64,000 bases of DNA from an uncultured Mycoplasmatota bacterium (GCA_946402735.1 CAMIXH010000002.1:93080-157079), one strand, 5' to 3'. Counted from the stretch's first letter, positions 43,521 through 53,085 are shown. Made by a program: numbers and translations. The notes: generated by a model from the sequence alone, not told the origin.

Positions 43521-44459
43521 CTATTTATAAATATTAACAGCGGTTCCAACCTCTACTTGTTCATAAAGTTTTTTAATATTATCTAAAGGTACATTTACAC
43601 ATCCATGAGATCCATCTGTTTTATATATATCTCCACCAAATTTATCTCTCCATGTCGCATCATGTATACCATATACTCTTCCTATAAATGCTATCCAATA
43701 ATTAACATGTTCTAAATAGTCTCTACCTTTTAAATAAACATCTTTTTTCTTACTCAAAACTTTATAATGTCCAGTTGGAGTACCATTATTTTGACCAGTG
43801 ACTACATCACTAGTAAGTACTAATTTATTATTCTTATAATAATATAATTTTTGTTCATGAATATAAACATCAATTCTAGCATTAACTGTTCCATTCTTAA
43901 CTTGTCTTTCTTTAACAGTTACATTAATTGTTCCTGTTGCTTCATTACCACTAGAATCTTTAACACTAACATTAATTTTATATTTACCTGCTTTTTTATT
44001 ATTAACTTGATTATCTATAACAACATCATTGCTAATATCACCATCAATATTATCAGTTGCTGTTATTTTTCCATGATCTAATGTCCCATCAACATACATA
44101 GAAATACTTGTCTTTTCAAGAGTTAATGTTGGTGGAATATTATCAACAACATTAACATTTCTTATAATTTCTTTTTTAACTAAAAGATTCTCATAAGAAT
44201 ACTTAACAGTATAATTACCAGGTATATCTGTAGTAACATTACTATCTACTTTAACTTTGTCTTTGACATCTATCCAAAAGAATTTAGCTTTAACACCATC
44301 TTCTTTATATTCATCATTTAAATTAAGAGAAATTTCTTTTCCTCCATTTAATGACATATTTAAAGGAAATTTATCAAAGTCAACAAATCTAACTACTAGT
44401 AGTACACCTATAACCAACAATAAAAAAACAATTGAAATTATTAATCCTCTTTTTTTCAT
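43521..44459 (-). CDS. L,D-transpeptidase (YkuD) with Ig-like domain
   Basis: A 312-residue exported protein: signal/anchor helix (about 5-25), a stretch of about 60 residues, an Ig-like domain resembling DUF5011 (about 95-185; TLTLEKTSISMYVDGTLD), and a C-terminal YkuD domain with GIHDAT and the catalytic SHGCVN motif (C near 291). Such enzymes make 3-3 cross-links or attach proteins to peptidoglycan, so the organism has a cell wall. The gene has its own terminator-free join to the 161-residue downstream gene. Confidence 0.9.
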   Translation of the reverse strand: MKKRGLIISIVFLLLVIGVLLVVRFVDFDKFPLNMSLNGGKEISLNLNDEYKEDGVKAKFFWIDVKDKVKVDSNVTTDIPGNYTVKYSYENLLVKKEIIRNVNVVDNIPPTLTLEKTSISMYVDGTLDHGKITATDNIDGDISNDVVIDNQVNNKKAGKYKINVSVKDSSGNEATGTINVTVKERQVKNGTVNARIDVYIHEQKLYYYKNNKLVLTSDVVTGQNNGTPTGHYKVLSKKKDVYLKGRDYLEHVNYWIAFIGRVYGIHDATWRDKFGGDIYKTDGSHGCVNVPLDNIKKLYEQVEVGTAVNIYK

Positions 44460-44502
44460 ACTTCTTCCTTTTCCTATATTATACCAAAAAAAATAAAAAA
44501 AA

Positions 44503-44520
44503 GAAGATAAATTTATCTTC
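44503..44520 (-). terminator. Terminator after the DUF4116-like gene
   Basis: GAAGATAAA/TTTATCTTC palindrome overlapping the stop, followed by TTTTTTTT on the minus strand. Confidence 0.75.
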
Positions 44521-45586
44521 CTAATTTAGTAAAGTCTAATTCTATTATTTGGCCACCTGTTTTACGCTCTTCTTTTTGATCAAATATAGTTTCTAACATA
44601 ATTCTTTTTATATTATTATATACTATTCTTGATTGTAAACTTGATAACTCTGACTGAATAAATTCATGATCTTCATCATCAAAGAATTGTTCATATTCTT
44701 CTCTACTCATTCCTTGATAAAAAGCTATTTTAGAACTAATACCAAGTTCTCTTCCAACATAATATATATATGCTTCTTCACTTATAGTTGTTTGCATCTC
44801 TACTGATTGATAATAATCATGTACTCTTGTAAACATCATTTCATAATTATATTCTTCTTCTCTATTAGTATAATTATCCCAACCAGTCATTACTTTTTTA
44901 AGTCTTTCTTGGAAAGTTTTTAATACATCAGGATGTACAGCAGCATAATCAGATAAATCTTCATCATATCTTCTTAAAAAATCAACCATAAATGTAACAG
45001 TACCACCCTTAGTTATCTCACTAGGACTATCATACATACTATGTAATACATCTTTTAGATTTACTTCTTCATCTAATAAATAATCTATTGATTGACGAGC
45101 ATAATACTTAATTACTTCTTCATCGCCATTATATTGATCATAAAATATACTAAATCCAAGACCAAATTCTCTATCTTCTGGATGTACTTCCCTATATGCT
45201 ACATTACCTAACATTTCAGTCATAAATTTAGCCATAAAAAGTATTCTATACTTAGCATATTGTTCTTCATGATGAGCATTTTCAAGAGCGTTACACATTT
45301 GAACTATAACATTTGTTCTTTCATAATCATCATGAACCAGTTTTAAAAATTCATCTGCTACACTATCAATAAAATCAACATCAGTTTTAAATCTAAGTAT
45401 TAACATTGAAACAAATTTTAAATCACTTTTAACTTTAGAAGAACATAGATTATATAGTTTTTTATCTCCACTTGCCATTATGGCTTGTATCATAAATTCA
45501 GGATCATTTTCTAATTCATCTACATCATAACCATCAAGTTCATCACCATTTATATAATCTAATATTAATTTAGTATTGTATGCCAT
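44513..45586 (-). CDS. Unknown 357-residue acidic protein, DUF4116-like start
   Basis: A soluble, acidic, mostly helical protein. The first 80 residues (LENDPEFMIQAIMASGDKKLYNLC..VKSDLKFVSMLI) resemble DUF4116-type repeats, which read as paired PEFV/..A..... helices. The rest is unrecognised. It is transcribed divergently from the two-headed hydrolase gene at 45653, with both promoters in the 66-base gap. No signal peptide. Function unknown; confident only that it is a real gene because of its terminator and full-length frame. Confidence 0.55.
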   Translation of the reverse strand: MAYNTKLILDYINGDELDGYDVDELENDPEFMIQAIMASGDKKLYNLCSSKVKSDLKFVSMLILRFKTDVDFIDSVADEFLKLVHDDYERTNVIVQMCNALENAHHEEQYAKYRILFMAKFMTEMLGNVAYREVHPEDREFGLGFSIFYDQYNGDEEVIKYYARQSIDYLLDEEVNLKDVLHSMYDSPSEITKGGTVTFMVDFLRRYDEDLSDYAAVHPDVLKTFQERLKKVMTGWDNYTNREEEYNYEMMFTRVHDYYQSVEMQTTISEEAYIYYVGRELGISSKIAFYQGMSREEYEQFFDDEDHEFIQSELSSLQSRIVYNNIKRIMLETIFDQKEERKTGGQIIELDFTKLGR

Positions 45587-45652
45587 ATTTTATTTACTCC
45601 TTATATGATTATTATAACATAATTATGATATAATATACATAGTAGGTGTCAT

Positions 45653-47773
45653 ATGAAAAAATTATATTTAATTTTTTTTATTTTATTATTGTTAATGCCA
45701 TTAAAAATAAAAGCATTAACAGAAGATGAAGCAAGAAAAGCTATTGTTGACTATGCTTATTATATTTACAATAACAAAAAAAGTGATATTACTTATGTAT
45801 TACCTAAAGAAGTTAACCAACAAAAGATATTTCTTGGATATAAAACACAAAACAATTCTTATGCTATGGATTGTAATGCTTTTGTTGGTTTTGTAGTATA
45901 TAATGCATTTAGAATAGAAGCTAATTCTAATGGAACTATTCCTCAAAATGGTAATAAAGATGGTATGTTAAATTCTTCTGGAAGAGTTGCATTAAATGGA
46001 AATGATGGATGGTCTTCTCATAGTTCCTTATATGATTCAACTAGATACATGTTAAGAAAAGGAGAAACTATTCAATCTGCTGCTAGTAGAATAAACTTAG
46101 AAAGTAAACTAAAACCAGGTGATTTAATCGCAGTAGTTGGTTTTGGTAGTAGTTCATATAATAGCCAAGATGAAGCAAATAAATCAACTCATATAATGAT
46201 ATATGTTGGTGATGGAAAATATATTCATAATAGAAGCGAAGGCGTTAGTTTAAATGATTTAAGTGCTATATCATATGGTAATAGAGTTGGTTCTACTTTT
46301 CCTGATGCTAAAGGTAATACTGGACCACACGGTGCTATCACAGTACTCACTCTTCAAAATTATGAATCGATTCCATCAAGTGTATTAGATGGTTATAGAT
46401 ATCCAAGTGGAGATGGACAACTAATAGTAGAAGGAAAAACCTCTACTCCACAAGAACCTCAAGAACATTGTAGTTATCAAGCAGTAGAAGGATTAGAGTT
46501 ATGTGAAAGAAAAGATATCGCAGGTATTGTAAGAATTATTACTACTGTAATACTAATCATTAGAATAGCTGTTCCAATAATACTAATATTATCAGTTATG
46601 ATAAAACTAATAAGAGCAATAACATCTCACGATGATATTAGTGCTATGAAAAAACCAATTATTACAAGTGTAATAGCTGCAGTACTTGTATTCTTAATTC
46701 CTACATTTGTAAATGTCATTATGAAAATATGTTCAGTTGATATTAGTTTTGATGAATGTATAGAATTATCAAAAAATCCAAAAGAAACAATTCAATATGT
46801 ATGTAGTGATGATCCAACACATACAGATGATGATACTGATTATAAAAAAGATGGTAACTATATTACCCTATCTAGTAAAGATGTAACTGGATATTATTTT
46901 TCAAATCAAAAAGAAAACTTAACAGACACTGATAGTAAATGGATTTCATCAGATAAAAACAATATTGATTTTGTACTCTTACCTGGTAAACATTATGCTT
47001 ATATTAGAACTAAAAATGGAATAATTGAAAAAGAAATAGATATTACTACAAGTGATATATCAGTAACAAATGATAAAACTGATATTTCCATTCTAAGTAC
47101 TGATATAGATACATTCTTAAAAAGTAAAGGTTCCTCATTGGAAGAATTAAATCAAACAATTGAAAGAAGTGTTTATATAGCAGGTGGTGGTAAAGAAGGC
47201 GCAGCTGCTGCATCTTTAGCTTTAACACAAATACTATATAATAAATATAAAATTAAAATATCATATGGATCAACTTATCCAGGAAGTCATATAGTTCATG
47301 GTGTTCCTCAAGATTGGGGTTCTAGTAAAGTAACATCTGCTATGAAAAAAGGACTATTTAATAATATTGGAATACACTGTGGAGGATTTGTTAGTTGGGC
47401 ATATACACAATCAAATTATTCTATGAATAGTGGTATTGGTTCATCTAAACAATTATGTTCTTGGGGTTATGCAAGAATACATAAAATAACTTCTAATAAT
47501 CGTGGTAGTGTTGGAGATGTAGTTACATATGCTAAAGTATGTGATGAAAGTAAACACGTAGCTATTATTAGTGCTATGGATGAAAATGGTTATTATGTAA
47601 CAGAAGCAAACGCAAGAACAAAAATGGTAGATAATGTTAAAACACTAGTTGATAATATTGGTGTTGTTACTACATATGAACCATTTAATAATACTAGATT
47701 CTATTCATACTTAGATATGTCTAATACAATAAATAATAAACAAATGAAAACTAGTTTACCTACTGGATTTTAA
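45653..47773 (+). CDS. Two-headed NlpC/P60-type hydrolase with central two-helix membrane module
   Basis: A 706-residue exported protein. It has a signal peptide (about 1-22). A first NlpC/P60-like domain carries C74 (MDCNAFVGF) and H180 (STHIMIYVGDG) as the likely Cys/His pair. A pair of membrane helices (about 291-355; IIRIAVPIILI, AAVLVFLIPTFV) is closely similar to the partial gene at 1-427. A linker follows, then a second NlpC/P60-like domain with C576 (IHCGGFVSWA) and H635 (KHVAIIS). Both catalytic domains would lie outside, joined through the membrane module. It probably cleaves peptidoglycan stem peptides; substrates and the reason for two domains are unknown. Confidence 0.8.
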   Translation: MKKLYLIFFILLLLMPLKIKALTEDEARKAIVDYAYYIYNNKKSDITYVLPKEVNQQKIFLGYKTQNNSYAMDCNAFVGFVVYNAFRIEANSNGTIPQNGNKDGMLNSSGRVALNGNDGWSSHSSLYDSTRYMLRKGETIQSAASRINLESKLKPGDLIAVVGFGSSSYNSQDEANKSTHIMIYVGDGKYIHNRSEGVSLNDLSAISYGNRVGSTFPDAKGNTGPHGAITVLTLQNYESIPSSVLDGYRYPSGDGQLIVEGKTSTPQEPQEHCSYQAVEGLELCERKDIAGIVRIITTVILIIRIAVPIILILSVMIKLIRAITSHDDISAMKKPIITSVIAAVLVFLIPTFVNVIMKICSVDISFDECIELSKNPKETIQYVCSDDPTHTDDDTDYKKDGNYITLSSKDVTGYYFSNQKENLTDTDSKWISSDKNNIDFVLLPGKHYAYIRTKNGIIEKEIDITTSDISVTNDKTDISILSTDIDTFLKSKGSSLEELNQTIERSVYIAGGGKEGAAAASLALTQILYNKYKIKISYGSTYPGSHIVHGVPQDWGSSKVTSAMKKGLFNNIGIHCGGFVSWAYTQSNYSMNSGIGSSKQLCSWGYARIHKITSNNRGSVGDVVTYAKVCDESKHVAIISAMDENGYYVTEANARTKMVDNVKTLVDNIGVVTTYEPFNNTRFYSYLDMSNTINNKQMKTSLPTGF

Positions 47774-47780
47774 CAAATAA

Positions 47781-47805
47781 AAAAGATTGGAAATTCCAAT
47801 CTTTT
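47781..47805. terminator. Bidirectional terminator
   Basis: AAAAGATTGGAA, one-base centre, TTCCAATCTTTT, between the convergent hydrolase and the 314-residue gene. Confidence 0.75.
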
Positions 47806-48748
47806 ATTTTATTGTAACTACTTTTGATTGATTACAAGGAGTCTTAACAGTAATATCATCTTTAACTCCTTCATATAGTTTAACACTATATTGTTCTGTA
47901 ACATCAATAACGTTCTTTTTAGAAGCTTTAAATGTAGCTGGTATATTTGATACTATTGTTGGATTATTAGCCTTATATGCGTTATTTTTAATGTATACAG
48001 GACTGTTACCATCAAAAACTTTTATTGTTAGTTTTGGTTCATAATCAATTTTAATAGTTGTCTTATATCCATTTGTTAAACTTACTGTTACTCTAGTTAT
48101 CATCTCTTCTTTTTCTTCACAATCTTTAATTCTTGTAAATTTATAATGACTATCTGATATTCTTTGAGCAGTATAGCATTTTGGTGTTTCCCATTTAATA
48201 GTTTTATCTTTTACATATCCTTTTATTTTAGCAGTAATATCAAATGAACTATTTACCCCTACTATACATTTTTTATTTGTACTAAGAGTTACAGTAGCAT
48301 TCTCTTTTTTACCAGTATTTTCTTCTACAGGTTCTTTCTTTTCCCACATAACTTCAATAACTGTATCTTTTAATATTCTAGTATTCTTAAAATCAAAATC
48401 TGTTTCACTTATACATTTATTATCACTAGGTGATAAAGTGAATCCTTTTTCACACATAAATGTATCTATGCTTTCTCCCTGATTAATTCTTTCAATTATA
48501 TTACTATCTAAAACATAAGTTTCACGAAATCCTCTAAAATAATAATTATTTTTAGATAATTTTTCTTTTATTAATGATTCATCTACTTTGCCAAATAATC
48601 TTACCATTTGAACTGTATTCTCAAGATCATTGTTATATTTTATTACAACTTCAAATTTATGAAGCCACCATACAATACCAACAATAGATAAGAATAATAA
48701 AAGAATCACTAGTAATACCCATTTTCTACTCTTTTTCTTTTCTTCCAT
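47804..48748 (-). CDS. Membrane-anchored extracellular protein with Ig-like part
   Basis: A 314-residue protein with a short Lys-rich cytoplasmic start, one transmembrane helix (about 12-31) and a long extracellular part. Residues about 145-230 look like an Ig/BIG-like beta domain (VTLSTNKKCIVGVNSSFDITAKI). Four cysteines occur in pairs (MCEKGFTLSPSDNKC and KKCIVG/KCYTA), compatible with extracellular disulfides. ATG 48748 follows AAAAGGAGAAG; the longer frame of ten more residues has no site. Third gene of the hpt-lipoprotein operon. Function unknown. Confidence 0.65.
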   Translation of the reverse strand: MEEKKKSRKWVLLVILLLFLSIVGIVWWLHKFEVVIKYNNDLENTVQMVRLFGKVDESLIKEKLSKNNYYFRGFRETYVLDSNIIERINQGESIDTFMCEKGFTLSPSDNKCISETDFDFKNTRILKDTVIEVMWEKKEPVEENTGKKENATVTLSTNKKCIVGVNSSFDITAKIKGYVKDKTIKWETPKCYTAQRISDSHYKFTRIKDCEEKEEMITRVTVSLTNGYKTTIKIDYEPKLTIKVFDGNSPVYIKNNAYKANNPTIVSNIPATFKASKKNVIDVTEQYSVKLYEGVKDDITVKTPCNQSKVVTIK

Positions 48749-48761
48749 AATACTTCTCCTT

Positions 48762-49289
48762 TTAGTAAGTAATTCCATTTAAGAAGATATTTTCTAATCT
48801 TTCCTCTTCTACCCATGCTGTAAAACAAAATACATATGTATCTTTTTTATGTCTATGATAGAACAAATATGTATTAGCATTATTATAATTAGTAAAATGT
48901 ACTTTAGTATATTTAATACCATTTATTTCTACTTCTGTTTTACTATCATAACTAGTAGTTGTATCTTTTATTGCATAATTTATATCTTTATTTTTATAAC
49001 GAAATATTCTAATAACAAAATTAGAAGTGTTATCTTCATTTCTTTCAGAATAATAATTAAGTGCATTTCCAGTATCAGTTTTTCTAAAATTACTAGCTAT
49101 TTTATATTTAATACCATATCCACTTTCATCTTGATTTATCTTATATAAAACACCTGCATACATATATTCATCATCTGCAAGTACTACTTTTTTCTCTTCT
49201 TCTTTTTCTTCTTCTCTTCTAGAACATCCACATCCACATAAAGAAAATATCATTAAGAATGCAATTAATACTATAGTAATCTTTTTCAT
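48762..49289 (-). CDS. Lipoprotein of unknown function
   Basis: A 175-residue lipoprotein: signal peptide with lipobox LCGC (cysteine at about 18-20), a short Glu/Lys-rich stretch, then a soluble domain of about 130 residues with alternating strands. It is attached to the outer face of the membrane by diacylglycerol. Its start overlaps the end of hpt by four bases. No domain recognised. Confidence 0.75.
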   Translation of the reverse strand: MKKITIVLIAFLMIFSLCGCGCSRREEEKEEEKKVVLADDEYMYAGVLYKINQDESGYGIKYKIASNFRKTDTGNALNYYSERNEDNTSNFVIRIFRYKNKDINYAIKDTTTSYDSKTEVEINGIKYTKVHFTNYNNANTYLFYHRHKKDTYVFCFTAWVEEERLENIFLNGITY

Positions 49290-49795
49290 TTAACAACACC
49301 TATATATGGTAAATTACGATATTTTTGATCATAATCAAGTCCATATCCTACTACAAATAAATCTTCTATTTCAAAACAAGAATAATCTGCTTCAATATCG
49401 ACTTCTCTTCTCTCTTTTTTATCAAGTAAAGTTACTATTTTTAATGATTTAGGTTTCATATCACTAATATATCCTTTTAAGAATTTCAAAGTATGACCTG
49501 TATCAACAATATCTTCTAGTATTATTACATGTTTATCTTTAATATTCTTTTCAGATATAGATAAGTTTAATTCTACTTTTCCACTAGACTTATCACCACT
49601 ATAAGATGATACTCTTAAAAATTCAAGTCTAGCATCTCCCTTATACTTCTTTAATAGTTCACAAGCAAAAAATACAGCTCCTTTTAAAGTACATATAAAT
49701 ACTACTTCCTCATTCCCATATTCAGTATATAATTCGTTAGATAATTCTTTAATTCTAGTATTAATTTCTTTTTCACTAATTAATTTCTTTATCAT
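49286..49795 (-). CDS. hpt: Hypoxanthine phosphoribosyltransferase
   Basis: A 169-residue phosphoribosyltransferase with the PRPP-binding motif VIILEDIVDTGHTL, the early TLKGAVFF loop, and the late LFVVGYGLDYDQKYRNLPYIG segment. It converts hypoxanthine or guanine and PRPP to IMP or GMP. ATG 49795 has AATAGGAGAA; the longer frame is less likely. First gene of an operon with a lipoprotein and an anchored extracellular protein, an unusual setting for hpt, which often pairs with tilS and ftsH. Confidence 0.92.
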   Translation of the reverse strand: MIKKLISEKEINTRIKELSNELYTEYGNEEVVFICTLKGAVFFACELLKKYKGDARLEFLRVSSYSGDKSSGKVELNLSISEKNIKDKHVIILEDIVDTGHTLKFLKGYISDMKPKSLKIVTLLDKKERREVDIEADYSCFEIEDLFVVGYGLDYDQKYRNLPYIGVVK

Positions 49796-49895
49796 ATATT
49801 CTCCTATTAACATTATACTAAAAATTATTTAAAAAATCTTGTATTTTTATTTATTTTTTTGTAGAATAAAAACTAATTTCAAAGGAAGAGATATT

Positions 49896-50048
49896 ATGGA
49901 TGATAATGAAAGAAATATAAGAGACCTTCTTCAAGAAGCAAAAGCTATAAGAAGAGAACTTGAAAAAATGAATAACAATCTAAGATATATAGAACAACTT
50001 AAGACTACTGCTGAAGAAATAAAAAGAATATTACAACAAAAAAGATAG
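49896..50048 (+). CDS. Small 50-residue coiled-coil protein
   Basis: A short acidic/basic helical protein (RELEKMNNNLRYIEQL) with heptad-like Leu/Ile spacing, ATG 49896 preceded by AAAGGAAGAG. It stands alone between the convergent DHH gene and the hpt operon, with a terminator right after it. Small size and lack of homology known to me make it a hypothetical protein, but ribosome-binding site and terminator support it. Confidence 0.6.
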   Translation: MDDNERNIRDLLQEAKAIRRELEKMNNNLRYIEQLKTTAEEIKRILQQKR

Positions 50049-50068
50049 AATTAATTCTATCTTTTTTA
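50040..50068. terminator. Bidirectional terminator
   Basis: AAAGATAGAATTAATTCTATCTTT-type palindrome (centre AATT) with A and T runs on either side, between the convergent 50-residue gene and the DHH gene. Confidence 0.75.
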
Positions 50069-50956
50069 TTTTACTCTATCTCCTATTTCATGTATTAAAT
50101 CTTTAGTAATTAACATACTACTAGTAATAATCTTATTATATGTTTTAATTAATTCTCCATTAAAATATACATTAGTAGTTAACTCATCAAAATTATTTAA
50201 TATGAATAAATTATTCCTATATATTTCACAAGCTCTTTTAATATAACTATCTATATATTTCATATCTTCATTATAACATTTAATAATTACTCTATTAATT
50301 TCTTTATCCTCTACATGATAAACTTTATGAGAATTAGTTATGTTATAATCCATATCTAAATTGAAATCTATTGTTTTAAAATATTTCTTTCTCATAGCAT
50401 TAACATCTAATGGACTATTTAATTCTTTATATAATACTTCATCACTACTCTTAAATCTAGATGTAGTTAAATAACAAGAATCAGCCATTACTGTTATAGC
50501 TATTATATCTTTTAATTCATCACTAAATGTATATATATCTTTAAATAAATCATATATAAATAAACCAGTACTAGTATATTCAATAGAATAAGTATTCTTT
50601 ACTCTATTTGTTTCTATATGGTGATCTATTGATAAAACAATATTATAATCTTTATTTCCTAATGATTGAGATGGATCATTATGATCAACTAATATAAATG
50701 TTTTATTCTTTAGACTTCTTCTTTTTAATATTAGAGGTTCTTCTATAGTATAATCTTCTATTAATTTTCTATCTTCTTCTAAAATAGTATAATCATCTAA
50801 CATACAAAAATGAACATTTACTATAAAATTACCAAGTACTTTATATAATAAATAACTAGAAAAATATGAATCTGTATCAATCTTATCATGACCTATAATA
50901 TAAAGTTCATCATAATTTTTTAAATCCTCTATTATTTTAAGAGCCATCTCTTTCAT
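50066..50956 (-). CDS. DHH-family phosphoesterase
   Basis: A 296-residue soluble protein of the DHH/DHHA1-type phosphoesterase family: motif I IIGHDKIDTDSYFSS, motif II LVDHNDPS, motif III LSIDHHIE, then a C-terminal half. Members hydrolyse oligonucleotides (NrnA), cyclic dinucleotides or pyrophosphate; the DHH triad supports activity but not a substrate. It lies 28 bases downstream of glmS and may be cotranscribed. ATG 50956 (GGTGAATAAT) is preferred to the 6-residue-longer start. Confidence 0.82.
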   Translation of the reverse strand: MKEMALKIIEDLKNYDELYIIGHDKIDTDSYFSSYLLYKVLGNFIVNVHFCMLDDYTILEEDRKLIEDYTIEEPLILKRRSLKNKTFILVDHNDPSQSLGNKDYNIVLSIDHHIETNRVKNTYSIEYTSTGLFIYDLFKDIYTFSDELKDIIAITVMADSCYLTTSRFKSSDEVLYKELNSPLDVNAMRKKYFKTIDFNLDMDYNITNSHKVYHVEDKEINRVIIKCYNEDMKYIDSYIKRACEIYRNNLFILNNFDELTTNVYFNGELIKTYNKIITSSMLITKDLIHEIGDRVK

Positions 50957-50984
50957 ATTATTCACCATAATCATTATAACACAA

Positions 50985-52802
50985 TTATTCTACAGTAACG
51001 CTCTTTGCTAAATTTCTTGGTTTATCAACGTCAAGTCCTCTTGATACACTAATATAATATGATAGTAATTGAAGAGGAATTACTGCTAGGGATGGATAAA
51101 AATATTTACTAGTATTTGGTATATGAATCTTATAATCAGAAAAAGGTATATCAATATTCTCTGGTGATATTGTTATAATGTATGCTCCTCTTGATTTAAC
51201 CTCCATTAGATTACTAATTGTTTTTTCATATATATCATCTTGAGTTACTATTCCAATTACTAGTGTTCCATCTTCAATTAAACTAATAGTTCCATGTTTT
51301 AACTCTCCTGCTGCATATGCTTCACTATGTATATAACTTACTTCTTTTAATTTTAAACTACCTTCTAAACTAATAGCATAATCTAGTCCTCTACCAATAT
51401 AGAATGCATCTTTAACATTAGCAAATTCACTTGATAATTTTTGAATATCATTAGTTAATTTATCTAATATTTTTTTAGTCTTATCACCCAAAGTGCTAAC
51501 TTCTTTAATAAGACTAGTATATTCTTTATTAGTTATTTTACCTTTTAATAATGCTAAATGTATCCCAAATAAATAACTAACTATTAATTGAGTACTAAAT
51601 GCTTTAGTAGTAGCTACACTAATCTCAGGACCAGCAAGTGTATATAAAACATAATCTGCTTCTCTTGCGATTGTAGAAGATACTACATTTACTATTCCAA
51701 GGGTTTTAACTCCTTGAGATTTTGCTTCTCTTAAAGCAGCAAGTGAATCAGCTGTCTCTCCTGATTGGCTAACAATTATAACAAGACCATCTTTATCAAG
51801 TTCTAAATGTCTATATCTAAATTCAGAAGCTATATCTACCCTAACACTTACTTTAGTTAAATCTTCTATTATATATCCAGCACATACTCCAACATGATAT
51901 GCACTTCCACAAGCAACTATATAAATCTGCTTTATGTTTTTTAATTCATCATCACTTATTGGAAACTCTATTTTATTATTATGCACAAAAGAATTAAATG
52001 TCTTTTTGATTACTTCATCTTCTTCATTGATTTCTTTAATCATAAAGTGTTCATAACCATTCTTTTCTGCTACACTAAGATTCCATTTAATCTCTTTTAA
52101 TTCTTTTTTAATTTCATCTCCATTAAGATTATAGAAAGTTACCTTATTCTTAGTAAGACAAGCTACTTCCATATTATCAATATAATAAACATTTCTAGTA
52201 TATTTTAAAATTGCTGGTACATCAGATGCAGCATATAATCCATCATCACTAATACCAATAATCATTGGACTATCTTTTCTAGCTACCCATAACTCATCAG
52301 GATAATCTTCAAACATTACACATATAGCATAACTACCTCTTACCCTAACCATAGTTCTATTAATAGCATCCATTGGTCCATTTTTATATTTTTTATAATA
52401 ATAGTCTATTACATTAGCAAGTACTTCAGTATCAGTTTCACTATAAAACTTATAACCATGACTTTCTAATTTTAAAACCATTTCTCTATAGTTTTCAATA
52501 ATACCATTATGTACTAAAGTAACACATCCATCATTTGATATATGAGGGTGTGCATTATTTTCACTTGGTTCTCCATGAGTAGCCCATCTAGTATGACCTA
52601 TACCAATTGTTCCTTTTAATCTTTTGCCTTTTATTTTTTCTCTTAAATTATCAAGTTTACCTTTAGCTTTAAATACTTCTATTTTTTTATCTCGAATAGC
52701 AAGACCTGCTGAATCATAACCTCTATATTCCAACCTAGATAATCCATCTAAAAGTATGTTAACAGCTTTTTCTTTTCCATTGTATCCTACGATACCACAC
52801 AT
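50985..52802 (-). CDS. glmS: Glutamine-fructose-6-phosphate aminotransferase (isomerising)
   Basis: A 605-residue enzyme: N-terminal class II glutamine amidotransferase with catalytic Cys2 (MCGIVGYNG), RWATHGEP and conserved HNGIIEN; then two SIS sugar-isomerase domains (SQSGETADSLAALREA and the late LKELSYIHSEAYAAGELKHGT-like block). It makes glucosamine-6-phosphate for cell-wall synthesis. ATG 52802 has TGGAGGAA and starts at the required Cys2. Its leader contains a glmS ribozyme. First gene of its transcript. Confidence 0.96.
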   Translation of the reverse strand: MCGIVGYNGKEKAVNILLDGLSRLEYRGYDSAGLAIRDKKIEVFKAKGKLDNLREKIKGKRLKGTIGIGHTRWATHGEPSENNAHPHISNDGCVTLVHNGIIENYREMVLKLESHGYKFYSETDTEVLANVIDYYYKKYKNGPMDAINRTMVRVRGSYAICVMFEDYPDELWVARKDSPMIIGISDDGLYAASDVPAILKYTRNVYYIDNMEVACLTKNKVTFYNLNGDEIKKELKEIKWNLSVAEKNGYEHFMIKEINEEDEVIKKTFNSFVHNNKIEFPISDDELKNIKQIYIVACGSAYHVGVCAGYIIEDLTKVSVRVDIASEFRYRHLELDKDGLVIIVSQSGETADSLAALREAKSQGVKTLGIVNVVSSTIAREADYVLYTLAGPEISVATTKAFSTQLIVSYLFGIHLALLKGKITNKEYTSLIKEVSTLGDKTKKILDKLTNDIQKLSSEFANVKDAFYIGRGLDYAISLEGSLKLKEVSYIHSEAYAAGELKHGTISLIEDGTLVIGIVTQDDIYEKTISNLMEVKSRGAYIITISPENIDIPFSDYKIHIPNTSKYFYPSLAVIPLQLLSYYISVSRGLDVDKPRNLAKSVTVE

Positions 52803-52861
52803 AATTTTTTCCTCCACGCAAAAAATTTAATATATGATATATCCTCTGTTACAATTTTGAT

Positions 52862-52962
52862 TTTGCTTTTTAAATATATCTAACGATTATATAGACCGTG
52901 ATAACATCCGCCGAGTCTTTCGATAGTTATCATCCTCGTCAACCAAAGTGGTCCAGGCGCTA
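52862..52962 (-). ncRNA. glmS ribozyme (GlcN6P-activated self-cleaving RNA)
   Basis: On the minus strand the leader reads TTA then GCGCC (cleavage expected between 52961 and 52960). The conserved blocks are GGTTGACGAGGATG, a P2.1-type ATCGAAAGACTCGGCGG, and GATGTTATCACGGT. These are the hallmark core sequences of the glmS ribozyme: the pseudoknot and the CGGCGGAT-type core. It cuts its own mRNA when glucosamine-6-phosphate is high, lowering glmS expression. Confidence 0.92.
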
Positions 52963-53006
52963 ATAAAATGTATAACTCCTTTCAAATCATTTTATTTTAC
53001 ACCTTA

Positions 53007-53035
53007 AGTATAAACAAAATAATTTTTATTGTCAA
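53007..53035 (-). promoter_or_regulatory. glmS promoter
   Basis: Minus strand TTGACA, 17-base spacer, TATACT. The transcript starts near 53000 and reaches the ribozyme about 40 bases later. Confidence 0.8.
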
Positions 53036-53056
53036 AAGCAAGTGTAAAGACCCCTC

Positions 53057-53085
53057 TTGATATTTTACTTATTTTATGCTATAAT
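53057..53085 (+). promoter_or_regulatory. Promoter of the yybP-ykoY-like leader
   Basis: TTGATA, 17-base spacer, TATAAT preceded by TGC (extended -10). Transcription would start near 53092, where the aptamer P1 begins. Confidence 0.8.
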
